This document shows positions 17,036 through 25,269 of a DNA stretch of 64,000 bases, piece after piece. The notes below the pieces were generated by a model. That model was given only the letters and a program-made list of their open reading frames with translations. It made no database searches and was not told where the DNA came from. A program made the translations under genes and the position numbers. The DNA comes from Acinetobacter sp. ANC 4558 (GTDB taxonomy: Bacteria; Pseudomonadota; Gammaproteobacteria; Pseudomonadales; Moraxellaceae): positions 1 through 64,000 of the forward strand of contig NZ_NEGH01000012.1 of the NCBI RefSeq assembly GCF_002135375.1, read 5' to 3'. The number at the start of each line of letters is the position of its first letter. Position 1 is the stretch's first letter.

Positions 17036-17725
17036 TCATTTTTTCAATAATGAATGTTCTGCAAAGGAAAAATGTCCTTCTAAAGAAATAATACAATGAT
17101 CTATTAATTGAATATCTACCATTTGACAGACATATTGAATTTGATGTGTCAGCTGAATATCCGTATTTGATGGAAATGGCATGCCTAATGGATGATTGTG
17201 AGCAACAATAATAGATGTGGCTTGTTGCATAATTGCATATCTCAGTAACGTGTTTATAGAGATCTCACAGGAGTTGATTGAACCGAAAAAAAGCTTTTTA
17301 AAATGAATTTTGCGTAAATGACTATCGAGACATAACACAGCAAAAACTTCTTGTGTTTCATTTAATAATTCAAATTTTAAATAGTTGATGAGTTGGGTTG
17401 AGTTATTCAGTTCTAGTTTATCTTGCATTAAATTCGTTGAAACATAGCGAAGTCCTAATTCCTTCACAGCCATAAGCTGAGCATATTTACTGGTACCTAT
17501 ACCATGAAACTGTGAAAATTCACGATAAGGGGCATCAAGCAATACACTCAGTTGACCAAAGTGTTGAATGAGTAAACGCGCAAGTTCTACGGCAGAATGT
17601 TGTTGTGAGCCAGAACGTAAAAAAATTGCTATTAATTCAGCATCTGATAAGTGCGATGCACCGAAGTGGAGTAATCTTTCTCTAGGGCGCTCATTTTCAG
17701 GCCAGTTTTTTATAGAAATAATCAT
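17036..17725 (-). CDS. radC: RadC family JAB1/MPN protein
   Basis: A 229-residue RadC/UPF0758 protein. The N-terminal IKNWPENERPRERLLHFGASHLSDAELIAIFLRSGS and helix-hairpin-helix-like HGIGTSKYAQLMA lead to the metalloprotease-like domain with the JAMM signature VAHNHPLGMPFPSNTDIQLT (His-x-His plus Asp). Despite the old name it is not established as a repair protein; its biochemical role is open. It is divergent from coaBC, with 112 bp between them, an arrangement conserved in many gammaproteobacteria. Confidence 0.94.
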   Translation of the reverse strand: MIISIKNWPENERPRERLLHFGASHLSDAELIAIFLRSGSQQHSAVELARLLIQHFGQLSVLLDAPYREFSQFHGIGTSKYAQLMAVKELGLRYVSTNLMQDKLELNNSTQLINYLKFELLNETQEVFAVLCLDSHLRKIHFKKLFFGSINSCEISINTLLRYAIMQQATSIIVAHNHPLGMPFPSNTDIQLTHQIQYVCQMVDIQLIDHCIISLEGHFSFAEHSLLKK

Positions 17726-17837
17726 ATTTTTTATACTTTTTTTTGATGAGTAATGCTTAAATTCCTAGAACGAGTCTTGGGAAAGGTTTTATTTAATGAT
17801 ATTGTGAGCGCCACTGCAACAGAAAGGTAGCCTGTTT

Positions 17838-19112
17838 GTGAGTTTTGACTTAAGTGTAATTCCGAATAAAAATATAGTATTAGCGGTAACAGGGGGGATT
17901 GCAGCTTATAAAAGTGCAATTTTAGTGCGCCGTTTAAAAGATGCGGGCTTTAATGTTCGCGTGGTGATGACGAAAGGTGCGTTGGCATTTATAACGCCAT
18001 TAACATTTCAGGCACTGTCTGGAAATCCAGTACATATTGAGTTATTGGATCCTGAAGCAGAAGCTGGAATGGGGCATATTGAACTGGCGCGCTGGGCGGA
18101 TTTGCTCTTGGTCGCACCTGCAACATGCGACATCTTGGCGAAATTTGCTGCGGGTTTAGCCGATGATCTTTTATCGACACTATACTTAGCAACCAAAGCA
18201 CCTGTTTGGGTTGTACCTGCGATGAATCAACAAATGTGGGCTGCTAAAGCAACACAGCGTAATTTAGCCACCTTAGTTGAAGATCAAGTTCATGTGATTA
18301 TGCCAGATGCTGGTTCACAAGCTTGCGGTGATGTTGGTTTAGGTCGGATGCCTGAACCCGAATCAATTGCGTATCAAGTTACCGCATATTTTCATCAAGC
18401 ACAGCGTGCCATTGCTGAAAAATTTGGTTTATTGGCTGGTAAAAATGTGGTCATTACAGCAGGTCCTACGCGTGAAGCCATTGATCCTGTGCGTTATATT
18501 TCAAATCATAGCACTGGAAAAATGGGGTTTGCTTTGGCAGCAGCATGTTATGCAGCTGGTGCAAAAGTGACATTAATTGCGGGACCTGTGAGTCTAGACA
18601 CACCGAATGGTGTGCGTCGAATCAATGTGCAATCTGCATTGCAAATGCTTGATTGTAGTCTGGAAATGCTTAAAGAAGGCTGTGATGTCTTTATTGCAAC
18701 TGCAGCAGTTGCTGATTATCGTGTTGCACAGGTTGCTGAGCATAAAATTAAGAAATCTGGTGATGAGCTAGATGTGGCATTGATTAAAAACCCAGATATT
18801 GTAGCAACGATTGCCCAGCAAACTAAACGACCTTTTATGGTTGGTTTTGCTGCTGAAACTCGAAATGTTGAAGAATATGCAACGGGTAAATTACTGGCTA
18901 AAAAGCTAGATATGATTGCATGTAATGATGTTTCACGAACTGATATTGGTTTTGCATCAGATCAAAACGCGATGACGGTATTTTTTGCAGAGCAATATCA
19001 TATGGATAAGCAAAATTTAGAGAAGGCATCTAAGCAGATAATTGCTCAGCAACTGGTTGAAGCCATACATGAAGCTTTACATATACAATCTGACAATGAT
19101 GAACAGTTTTAA
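17838..19112 (+). CDS. coaBC: Bifunctional phosphopantothenoylcysteine decarboxylase / phosphopantothenate-cysteine ligase
   Basis: A fused coenzyme A biosynthesis enzyme of 424 residues. The CoaC flavoprotein part shows NIVLAVTGGIAAYKSAILVRRLKDAG, the active-site His in MGHIELARWADLLLVAPAT, and the PAMNQQMW clamp. The CoaB part shows VVITAGPTREAIDPVRYISNHSTGKMG and the CTP-binding AAVADYRVAQVAEHKIKK. It starts with GTG 17838. Transcription is divergent from radC and ends at the hairpin at 19137. Confidence 0.96.
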   Translation: MSFDLSVIPNKNIVLAVTGGIAAYKSAILVRRLKDAGFNVRVVMTKGALAFITPLTFQALSGNPVHIELLDPEAEAGMGHIELARWADLLLVAPATCDILAKFAAGLADDLLSTLYLATKAPVWVVPAMNQQMWAAKATQRNLATLVEDQVHVIMPDAGSQACGDVGLGRMPEPESIAYQVTAYFHQAQRAIAEKFGLLAGKNVVITAGPTREAIDPVRYISNHSTGKMGFALAAACYAAGAKVTLIAGPVSLDTPNGVRRINVQSALQMLDCSLEMLKEGCDVFIATAAVADYRVAQVAEHKIKKSGDELDVALIKNPDIVATIAQQTKRPFMVGFAAETRNVEEYATGKLLAKKLDMIACNDVSRTDIGFASDQNAMTVFFAEQYHMDKQNLEKASKQIIAQQLVEAIHEALHIQSDNDEQF

Positions 19113-19136
19113 TTTTGAAAATGCTTAATATAAATT

Positions 19137-19163
19137 AAATGCAGCTTGGGCTGCATTTTTTAT
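19137..19163 (+). terminator. Terminator of coaBC
   Basis: AAATGCAGC (19137-19145) pairs with GCTGCATTT (19150-19158) around a TTGG loop and is followed by TTTATTTATT. Confidence 0.88.
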
Positions 19164-19185
19164 TTATTGACATAACAGTCGGGCT

Positions 19186-20124
19186 TTAGCCCCACCAATA
19201 ACGAATGATATGGAAAAATATTGGTGCAGAAAAACAAATAGAATCAATACGATCCAACATGCCACCATGACCTTGAATGAGATTCCCCCAATCCTTCACA
19301 CCACGATCACGCTTAATGGCAGACATCACTAAGCCACCAAAAAAACCAAAAATACAAACAATAAAACCAATTAACGTAGCTTGCCAATAATTAAAAGGTG
19401 TTAGCCATGACATGGCAACACCTAAGGCAGTGGCAAGAAATATGCCGCCAAATAAACCTTCAATAGTCTTAGATGGTGATAAAATGGGTGCAACTTTATG
19501 TTTACCAAATAATTTTCCACACATATATTGTAAAACATCAGAAATCTGCACCACCATAATGAGCCAAATTGCTAACCAAATTTTTTCACCATCAAAACCA
19601 CTTACTTTTAAATTGAGTAGTGCGGGAACATGAGAAATACAGAATACACTCACCATTAAGCCCCACTGAATTTTGGAACTACGCTCTAAAAAATGTGTTG
19701 TATCTTCTGCTTTTAGGCTTGCGATTGGCACAAGTAAAAAGACGTAGAGTGGAATGAAAATTGAATAAAGACCATACCAGTCTGTATAAATTAAGTAGTA
19801 CTGATAAGGAATGACGAAATAGAAGGCAATGAGTAATGGAAAATAATCCCCGCGCCGTGTGGGTAATAAACTAATAAACTCACGTAATGCAAAAAAAGAA
19901 ATAAGCGCAAATAACACAATAAATGCGATTTTACCCAACGTAATTGCTACTGCTAATACAATTAGCATGACCCACCAAGCATTGATACGGGCAACTAAAT
20001 TATCGATAACAGGTGCAGGTTCCTCACCAGCACGTCGTTTTAAAATAAAACTAATACTAGAGGAAAGGATGAGAATACCAGTAAAGATACCAAATAAAAT
20101 ATAGGTTGCTGGAAGCTGAGCCAT
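19186..20124 (-). CDS. CDP-diglyceride synthetase-like protein (CdsA family, YnbB-like)
   Basis: A 312-residue polytopic membrane protein of the phosphatidate cytidylyltransferase family, which activates phosphatidate with CTP to CDP-diacylglycerol. Diagnostic are the C-terminal signature SPSKTIEGLFGGIF and KRDRGVKDWGNLIQGHGGMLDRIDSICF, with the metal-binding Asp residues. It is longer at the N-terminus than a minimal CdsA, and sits 1 bp after an acyltransferase gene and divergent from a CDP-alcohol transferase, as in YnbA/YnbB-type loci. I infer a second CdsA feeding a side branch of lipid head-group synthesis rather than the essential housekeeping one. Confidence 0.85.
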   Translation of the reverse strand: MAQLPATYILFGIFTGILILSSSISFILKRRAGEEPAPVIDNLVARINAWWVMLIVLAVAITLGKIAFIVLFALISFFALREFISLLPTRRGDYFPLLIAFYFVIPYQYYLIYTDWYGLYSIFIPLYVFLLVPIASLKAEDTTHFLERSSKIQWGLMVSVFCISHVPALLNLKVSGFDGEKIWLAIWLIMVVQISDVLQYMCGKLFGKHKVAPILSPSKTIEGLFGGIFLATALGVAMSWLTPFNYWQATLIGFIVCIFGFFGGLVMSAIKRDRGVKDWGNLIQGHGGMLDRIDSICFSAPIFFHIIRYWWG

Positions 20125-20125
20125 A

Positions 20126-20797
20126 TTATTGTACCTCGTGGTTTTTTAATTCTAAGAGTTGGTGGCGTGCATAAGCTAGAAATTCAGTTTTAGATAAATT
20201 TAAATTATGAGGTAAAGGGGCACCAAAAATAACAGTGGATAAAAGTGGTAGAGGTAAAAATGCACCTTTAGGCATAACGCGCTTTAAATTTGAAATCCAT
20301 ACTGGGACAATTTCAACCTGTGGAAATTGTTCGGCTAAGAAAAATAAACCACTTTTAAAATCTAATAGCTCTGTGTCATCACTTAAATTACGTGTGCCTT
20401 CAGGGAAAAAGATAATAGAATCCCCCTGTGATAATGCATCTGCAATACAATATAAAGGATCTGTGGATTTATCGCCATTTCGCTGAATGGTAATTCCTGA
20501 AAATGTATCTTGAATTAAAAATCGACGAAACCCAGCTTTTAACCAATAATCAGAAGCAGCAACAGGACGTGTTTTTTCTCGTAGTTCTTTAGGTAGTGAA
20601 GACCAGAGTAAAATAAAATCAATATGACTATTATGGTTTGCATAATAAATTCGTTGAATGGGTTTAGGCTCACAGCCCAGCCATAAACTACGTGCACCAG
20701 TGAGTAAGCGTGCACTGCGACGAATAATAAAAGAAATAAGACGTGCAAGAGGGTGGCTGATAAATGGAAGCATACTTTGTTGTGATGATATATTCAT
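20126..20797 (-). CDS. 1-acyl-sn-glycerol-3-phosphate acyltransferase-like protein
   Basis: A 223-residue PlsC-type acyltransferase. Block I is NHNSHIDFILLWSSL (the HX4D catalytic motif), block II/III includes DTFSGITIQRNG and the phosphate-binding FFPEGTRNLSDD, and block IV contains VEIVPVWISNLKRVMP. The head has a single short hydrophobic region. It transfers acyl chains to glycerophospholipid precursors at the inner membrane. The cdsA-like gene follows almost without gap, so product could pass straight on for CTP activation. The 18-bp palindrome at 20816 lies 19 bp upstream of its ATG. Confidence 0.88.
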   Translation of the reverse strand: MNISSQQSMLPFISHPLARLISFIIRRSARLLTGARSLWLGCEPKPIQRIYYANHNSHIDFILLWSSLPKELREKTRPVAASDYWLKAGFRRFLIQDTFSGITIQRNGDKSTDPLYCIADALSQGDSIIFFPEGTRNLSDDTELLDFKSGLFFLAEQFPQVEIVPVWISNLKRVMPKGAFLPLPLLSTVIFGAPLPHNLNLSKTEFLAYARHQLLELKNHEVQ

Positions 20798-20808
20798 AAT
20801 TTTAATAG

Positions 20809-20869
20809 CACTTTAAAAGTGATGTATCACTTTGATTATTTTGTAATAATACTTCAATTATTGTATAGT
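20809..20869. promoter_or_regulatory. Shared operator (perfect 18-bp palindrome) and plus-strand promoter
   Basis: AAAGTGATGTATCACTTT (20816-20833) is a perfect palindrome with 8-bp arms around GT. A further CACTTT half-site at 20809-20814 makes three half-sites in a row. On the plus strand TTGTAA (20841-20846) and TATAGT (20864-20869), 17 bp apart, look like -35 and -10 of the 131-residue protein gene, directly beside the palindrome. The site is 19 bp from the start of the divergent acyltransferase gene. A TetR-type or similar dimeric regulator controlling both operons is inferred; the regulator is not identified. Confidence 0.65.
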
Positions 20870-20918
20870 GCAACAGATTAAGCTAAAGTAAATGTGAATA
20901 GTACAACAAATTCAGAAA

Positions 20919-21314
20919 ATGATTAAAAAAATTAATAATACTCAAAGGTATAATTATTTGTCAGCCACACTTGCGTTTTTACTGTGGGGTACATGGTCTT
21001 TTTATATCAATTTTCATCAAGGTAGTTTGCAAGAGGGTATCGTATCTGGGTTAGCACAAGGTATTAGTAGTTTCATTATTACACTATTTATGACGTACTT
21101 AATTGAAAAGCAATTCAATTTTTATCATCATAAAGTCTTAAAATTACTTCTTCCTCCTTTATGCACTGTTTTATTGACTGGAAGTTGCTTGCTCATTGTT
21201 CACCATATTGTGCAAACTCCCAATATTTTAAAAACAGTTACTCCAGCTTTAACTGTTGCTTTATGCTTTGCTTTTTTTACTAATTTTAAGTTATATCAGC
21301 AACTTAAAGGGTAA
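20919..21314 (+). CDS. Small four-helix membrane protein next to the lipid synthesis genes
   Basis: A 131-residue integral membrane protein with about four helices (YLSATLAFLLWGTWSFYINF, ISSFIITLFMTYLIEK, LLPPLCTVLLTGSCLLIVHHIV, VTPALTVALCFAFFTNF). It has no recognised catalytic motif. It lies 44 bp before the CDP-alcohol transferase gene on the same strand and is probably cotranscribed from the promoter at 20841-20869. Similar small membrane proteins occur beside YnbA-type transferases, so a partner or chaperone role in the same lipid branch is possible, but this is inference. Confidence 0.72.
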   Translation: MIKKINNTQRYNYLSATLAFLLWGTWSFYINFHQGSLQEGIVSGLAQGISSFIITLFMTYLIEKQFNFYHHKVLKLLLPPLCTVLLTGSCLLIVHHIVQTPNILKTVTPALTVALCFAFFTNFKLYQQLKG

Positions 21315-21358
21315 ATATTCTTTAGGGTTTTCATTTAATTAAAAATAAGAGAGGCAAT

Positions 21359-22021
21359 ATGGCAGATGAATCGATTGAGAATAGACGACCGCTCAAAGTA
21401 CGTGAGGTTGGCTTAGTAACACAGTTGGCTCGTTGGTTAAGTCAAAAATCTATTACGCCCAATCATATTTCTCTTTTAAGCATTGTTTTTGCTTTATTGG
21501 CAGCAGTTGGTTTAATCGTTACTTTATATAGTACAGGTGCATCAAGGTTTTTTGCCTATATGTGTACTGCATTATTTATTCAAGGGCGTTTACTTTGTAA
21601 TTTATTTGATGGCTTAGTGGCAATTGAAGGTGGAAAATCTACAGCATCTGGTGAGTTATTTAATGATATTCCAGACCGAATATCGGATCCATTGATTATT
21701 ATTGCAGCTGGTTATTCTATTGTAAGTATTGGTTTTGGGGATGTATTGGGTTGGTTGGGTGCATTACTTGCGGTTTTAACAGCTTATATTCGAACTTTAG
21801 CTGTTTCAATTGGTGCGCCAGCAAATTTTACAGGTCCTATGGCAAAACAACATCGGATGGCTTTATTAACAGTTGCCTGTATTGCAACTGCAATTGAACA
21901 GACATGGTTCAATCATGATTATATTATGATTATAGCCTTAATTATTTTGAATATTGGAGCTGCGATCACGATTATTCGTCGAACAATTTTGGCTTATCAA
22001 TTTTTAGAAAAGCATCAGTAA
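21359..22021 (+). CDS. CDP-alcohol phosphatidyltransferase family protein, divergent active site (YnbA-like)
   Basis: A 220-residue membrane protein with about six helices. The CDP-alcohol phosphatidyltransferase motif DG-x2-AR-x8-G-x3-D-x3-D is present in position as D84, G85, A88, G98 and D106, but the arginine is I89 and the third acidic residue is N102. It would exchange the CMP of CDP-diacylglycerol for an alcohol head group; the changes make its substrate or activity uncertain. YnbA-type relatives also depart from the classical motif at the third acidic position, as I recall. It follows the four-helix protein and ends at the terminator at 22051. Confidence 0.8.
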   Translation: MADESIENRRPLKVREVGLVTQLARWLSQKSITPNHISLLSIVFALLAAVGLIVTLYSTGASRFFAYMCTALFIQGRLLCNLFDGLVAIEGGKSTASGELFNDIPDRISDPLIIIAAGYSIVSIGFGDVLGWLGALLAVLTAYIRTLAVSIGAPANFTGPMAKQHRMALLTVACIATAIEQTWFNHDYIMIIALIILNIGAAITIIRRTILAYQFLEKHQ

Positions 22022-22050
22022 ACTTAGTGGATATTCGCTTGAAAAGATGG

Positions 22051-22090
22051 AAGAGATTGATTATTAATTTTATAAATCAATCTCTTATTG
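22051..22090. terminator. Bidirectional terminator, ynbA-like gene / dusA
   Basis: AAGAGATTGATT (22051-22062) pairs perfectly with AATCAATCTCTT (22075-22086), a 12-bp stem between convergent genes. Confidence 0.8.
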
Positions 22091-22096
22091 TTTAAA

Positions 22097-23119
22097 TTAA
22101 TTTACTTGATGCTGTTGGATATAATCTTCGGTACGTTGCATTGCCGCTTGAATATTGGCAATGGCATTTTCAACATCTGCAAATGTTTTAGCATTACCGC
22201 CACTTAAGGCTTGTCGCCATTTACGTGCGCCAGGAAGATTTTGAAATAATCCTAAAATATGCCGTGTAATCACGGAGAGAGGGGCACCCTCTTCCATCCG
22301 CCTTGCAATATAAGGCAACATTTGCTGCATGATCTCAAAGCGATTTGGCATATCTAGGTTCCATAATTGTCCAAGTTCTGCCAATAAATAAGGGTGATGA
22401 TAAGCTTCACGACCAATCATGACACCATCTACATGTTCAAGATGTTTTAGCGTTTCAGCAACTGTTTTGACCCCACCATTTAGTTCAATGAGCAAATGTG
22501 GACGATCTTGTTTTAAACGATATACATCTTCATAGCGTAAGGGTGGAACTTCACGGTTTTCTTTAGGAGATAATCCTTGTAGTAATGCAATACGTGCGTG
22601 GACAATAAAATTTTTGCATCCCGTTTTTGCGACAGTATCAACAAAATGTAGCATTTCTTCATAGGACTGCATGTCATCAATACCAATACGGTGTTTAACG
22701 GTGACAGGAATATCGACAGCGTGCTGCATTTCTGCAATACATTCAGAGACTAAATCTGGCTCGGCCATTAAACATGCTCCAATTTTATTATTTTGAACAC
22801 GATCGCTTGGGCAGCCTACATTGAGATTAATTTCATTATATCCCCAATCTTGTGCCATTTTAGAACAGGTTGCTAAATCTTGAGGGTTTGAACCACCTAG
22901 TTGTAAAACAATAGGATGTTCTTCTTGATTAAAATTTAAATGTCGTTTTGCATCACCAAAGAGTATCGCGCCAGTGGTGACCATTTCTGTATATAAAATA
23001 ATATGAGGATTAAATAATCTAGCAAAAAATCGGTAATCTTTTGTGGTCCAATCCATCATAGGTGCAACGGAGATACGTGGAAGCTTTGATATATCTACAT
23101 TTTGTTTTAAATCAGTCAT
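22097..23119 (-). CDS. dusA: tRNA-dihydrouridine(20/20a) synthase
   Basis: A 340-residue FMN enzyme that reduces uridine 20/20a in the tRNA D-loop. The start of the barrel, LPRISVAPMMDWTTKDYRFF, and YTEMVTTGAILFGD, the catalytic cysteine in INLNVGCPSDRVQNNKIGACLM, the His-containing VKHRIGIDDMQSYEE and the FMN phosphate site VDGVMIGREAYHHPYL fit DusA rather than DusB or DusC. It is monocistronic on the minus strand. A Fur-box-like sequence lies upstream (23174-23192), noted separately. Confidence 0.95.
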   Translation of the reverse strand: MTDLKQNVDISKLPRISVAPMMDWTTKDYRFFARLFNPHIILYTEMVTTGAILFGDAKRHLNFNQEEHPIVLQLGGSNPQDLATCSKMAQDWGYNEINLNVGCPSDRVQNNKIGACLMAEPDLVSECIAEMQHAVDIPVTVKHRIGIDDMQSYEEMLHFVDTVAKTGCKNFIVHARIALLQGLSPKENREVPPLRYEDVYRLKQDRPHLLIELNGGVKTVAETLKHLEHVDGVMIGREAYHHPYLLAELGQLWNLDMPNRFEIMQQMLPYIARRMEEGAPLSVITRHILGLFQNLPGARKWRQALSGGNAKTFADVENAIANIQAAMQRTEDYIQQHQVN

Positions 23120-23173
23120 TTAAACACCTACGTTGGTCCATATTCCTCATAACTTTTATGATGCTTTTACTAT

Positions 23174-23192
23174 ATAAATGATTATCATAAAA
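23174..23192. promoter_or_regulatory. Fur-box-like sequence upstream of dusA
   Basis: The core AATGATTATCATA matches the Fur consensus core AATGATAATCATT at 11 of 13 positions, 12 of 19 over the full box. It is 55-73 bp upstream of dusA. Iron control of a tRNA modification gene is not expected, so a chance AT-rich match is possible. Confidence 0.35.
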
Positions 23193-23470
23193 TCAATCAC
23201 CTATTATTCTAAATTGAATGATGACGGTCATTTGACTTTAATCGACGTGTAGCATTTAGAAAAAGAGGATATGACATCACTTGATATAGGAACTTTTAAT
23301 ATAAAAGTTTAAGTAAAAGGAGTATGTAAAGAAAGAAGACGAATTAGAAAAGAATCCTGAATTAATGTCAACTGTCAAAATGACATGAGGATGATAGAAG
23401 CTTTGTATACATAATAGTTCGCTATTTTTGAGTATGACTCAAGGATGAACAAATCTAAAAAAGTAAATAA

Positions 23471-23507
23471 AAATCTAATGTACAGAATGTTTAGAATAGA
23501 CATTAGA
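23471..23507 (-). terminator. Terminator of the ridA-MFS operon
   Basis: Read on the minus strand, TCTAATGT (23507-23500) pairs with ACATTAGA (23481-23474) and is followed by TTTTATTT. It lies 47 bp beyond the MFS stop. Confidence 0.65.
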
Positions 23508-23553
23508 CTTTTATAACATTTAAATTTTAAAATGTTCGTGAGAAAGGTATCAC

Positions 23554-24762
23554 TTATTTTGTATGTGTTAACGGAATATTTAAGTTGAGTTTATGAGCAT
23601 ATAATCGATCAATAATGGCAAATAGAGCTGCCAAGCAAACAAAGGTTAAACCTGCGATACAACTCATTTTCCATCCTCCGTGATGCCAAGCATAGATACC
23701 GACTGCTGAGCCAGTTGCACCACCGATGAAATATAGAGTCATATAAATAGAATTAATACGTGATTTTGCATCATCTCTTAGTCTAAAAATAATGTTTTGG
23801 TTACTGGTATGCACCATCGCTAAACCTAAGTTAATCGTACCAAAGCCAACGATATAACTCGCGATAGAAAATTGTCCGTAATATAAGAAAATCCAACTTA
23901 ATGCTAAAATACTAATTCCAGACCAAGTAATAGCTTGTGTATGACCTTTATCTGCAAACTTACCAACTGTTTTTGTAGACAGTGCACCAAATACGCCAAT
24001 CAGGGTGATAATTCCAACCATGAAGTCAGGTAGGCCAAATGATGAGCCTAATAAAACAGCAATTGTTGAGAATAAAATACTCATTGCGGCAAATGCACAG
24101 CCACCAATCAGTGAACGTAAAACCAGTCTTTTTTCCTCTTTGAATAAAGCAGCCATTGATTTAAAAATATGAAGATAGCTGATTTTTGAAATAGGAATAT
24201 ATGGTAGACGACGTTGCAAAATAATGGCAATGATAAGCATTAAAATTGCACTGAAAAAATAAATAAATTTCCAGTGAATTAGGTTTGAAAATAGTCCTGC
24301 TAAGCTTGTTGAAACTAGAATCCCAACCAATAATCCGCTCATCAGTAAACCAATAACTTCACCTAATTTTTGAGGTGCGACAGCCATGGTTGCAAAAGGG
24401 ATTAAAACCTGTGCGGCAACAGAAAATAATCCGATCATGATTGTTCCGACCCATAACATGGGTAAATTAACGGAAAATGCACATATAAATAAGCCGATAG
24501 AAGCGAGCACCATCAAGAGAGGAATAAACTTCGTTTTATTAACAATATCGCCAATCGGAACAATTAAAAGCAAACCCAGCGCATAAGAAACTTGTGCAAA
24601 TGTTACCGTAAGTGCAACTTGTGACTCTGGGATTAAAAATGATTGATGGATTGAATTAATTAATGGCTGGCTATAGTAATTCGCACCAGCGCATAAACCA
24701 CAAGCAATAGCCATTAACCAAAGTAAGGATTTATTCTCACTAATGTCATGTTTGAGATGCAT
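23554..24762 (-). CDS. MFS transporter, DHA1 type
   Basis: A 402-residue transporter with 12 predicted helices. Recognisable segments are the first helix with IACGLCAGANYYSQPLINSI, the loop 2-3 region GLLLIVPIGDIVNKTKFIPLL, a DHA-type motif C-like GLLMSGLLVGILVSTSLAG, and VGKFADKGHTQAI in the second half. It resembles the YgaY/YhhS-like and arabinose-efflux-permease-like DHA1 proteins, generally drug or metabolite exporters. It starts 15 bp after ridA and is almost certainly expressed from the MerR-type promoter upstream of ridA. The substrate is unknown. Confidence 0.85.
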   Translation of the reverse strand: MHLKHDISENKSLLWLMAIACGLCAGANYYSQPLINSIHQSFLIPESQVALTVTFAQVSYALGLLLIVPIGDIVNKTKFIPLLMVLASIGLFICAFSVNLPMLWVGTIMIGLFSVAAQVLIPFATMAVAPQKLGEVIGLLMSGLLVGILVSTSLAGLFSNLIHWKFIYFFSAILMLIIAIILQRRLPYIPISKISYLHIFKSMAALFKEEKRLVLRSLIGGCAFAAMSILFSTIAVLLGSSFGLPDFMVGIITLIGVFGALSTKTVGKFADKGHTQAITWSGISILALSWIFLYYGQFSIASYIVGFGTINLGLAMVHTSNQNIIFRLRDDAKSRINSIYMTLYFIGGATGSAVGIYAWHHGGWKMSCIAGLTFVCLAALFAIIDRLYAHKLNLNIPLTHTK

Positions 24763-24777
24763 AATTTCTATTTAACC

Positions 24778-25206
24778 TTAACAATATGCTGTAACTTCAA
24801 TCTCAATGAGCATATTGGGGAGTGCTAATCGAGGAACTGGAATTAAGGTGCAAGCTGGAAAAGGTGTATTATTCCACATTTTTTCGATTTGTTTGATAAG
24901 TATTTTGTGTTTTTGATCATCATGATCAACAATGAGTACTCTTAATACTGCAATATTAGAGATATTTACATCAGCAGCAGTTAATGCATTTTTAATATTT
25001 TCTAGAGTTTGAATTACTTGCTGCTCAAAGTCTAGTGACAAAACACCATCAATATTTTCTCCACCTTGACCTGCAATATGAATCACACGATTAAAATTTT
25101 CAACAATTGAAATATGGCTATATGCATTAGGTGTTGGATCATAAAGCTTTGTTGGGTTGATAAATTGTAAATTGGTTGTATTTTTATGATCTTTTTCAAG
25201 TGACAT
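24778..25206 (-). CDS. RidA (YjgF/YER057c/UK114) family protein
   Basis: A 142-residue RidA-type protein. Known members hydrolyse reactive enamines and imines formed by PLP enzymes. The family signature region is FNRVIHIAGQGGENIDG, QTLENIKNALTAADVNISNIAVLRVLIVDHDD and the closing PFPACTLIPVPRLALPNMLIEIEVTAYC. The arginine normally present in the C-terminal P-x-R-S/T motif of true RidA is not in its usual form: here the stretch reads ACTLIPVPRLA, with R a few residues later. This places it among the RidA subfamilies (Rid2-7) of less certain activity. It is the first gene of a pair with an MFS exporter, behind a MerR-type promoter. Confidence 0.86.
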   Translation of the reverse strand: MSLEKDHKNTTNLQFINPTKLYDPTPNAYSHISIVENFNRVIHIAGQGGENIDGVLSLDFEQQVIQTLENIKNALTAADVNISNIAVLRVLIVDHDDQKHKILIKQIEKMWNNTPFPACTLIPVPRLALPNMLIEIEVTAYC

Positions 25207-25238
25207 GGTTTGTATCCGATTAGATGAAGTATTAGATT

Positions 25239-25269
25239 ATTATTAAACCTTAAGTTAACTTTAGGTCAA
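25239..25269 (-). promoter_or_regulatory. MerR/SoxR-type promoter and operator of ridA-MFS
   Basis: On the minus strand, -35 TTGACC (25269-25264) and -10 AATAAT (25244-25239) are separated by exactly 19 bp, the overlong spacer typical of promoters activated by MerR-family regulators. The spacer and flanks hold the near-perfect palindrome CCTTAAGTTAACTTTAGG (25248-25265; 16 of 18 symmetrical), which differs from the E. coli SoxR site CCTCAAGTTAACTTGAGG at only two positions. No MerR-family gene is within the window. Control by such a regulator is inferred with good confidence from the architecture. Confidence 0.78.

Larger units (their letters stand above)
23120..23553. other. Intergenic region between dusA and an MFS gene
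   Basis: AT-rich, 434 bp. It holds the dusA promoter area with a Fur-like site (23174-23192) and the terminator of the MFS gene (23471-23507). No credible ORF or RNA gene is visible. Confidence 0.5.

Noticed and set aside
23271..23312. Thirteen-codon ORF after AAAGAGGAT (starting at ATGACATC)
   Set aside because: Too short, no signal or motif, and no supporting context; the ribosome-site match is likely chance.
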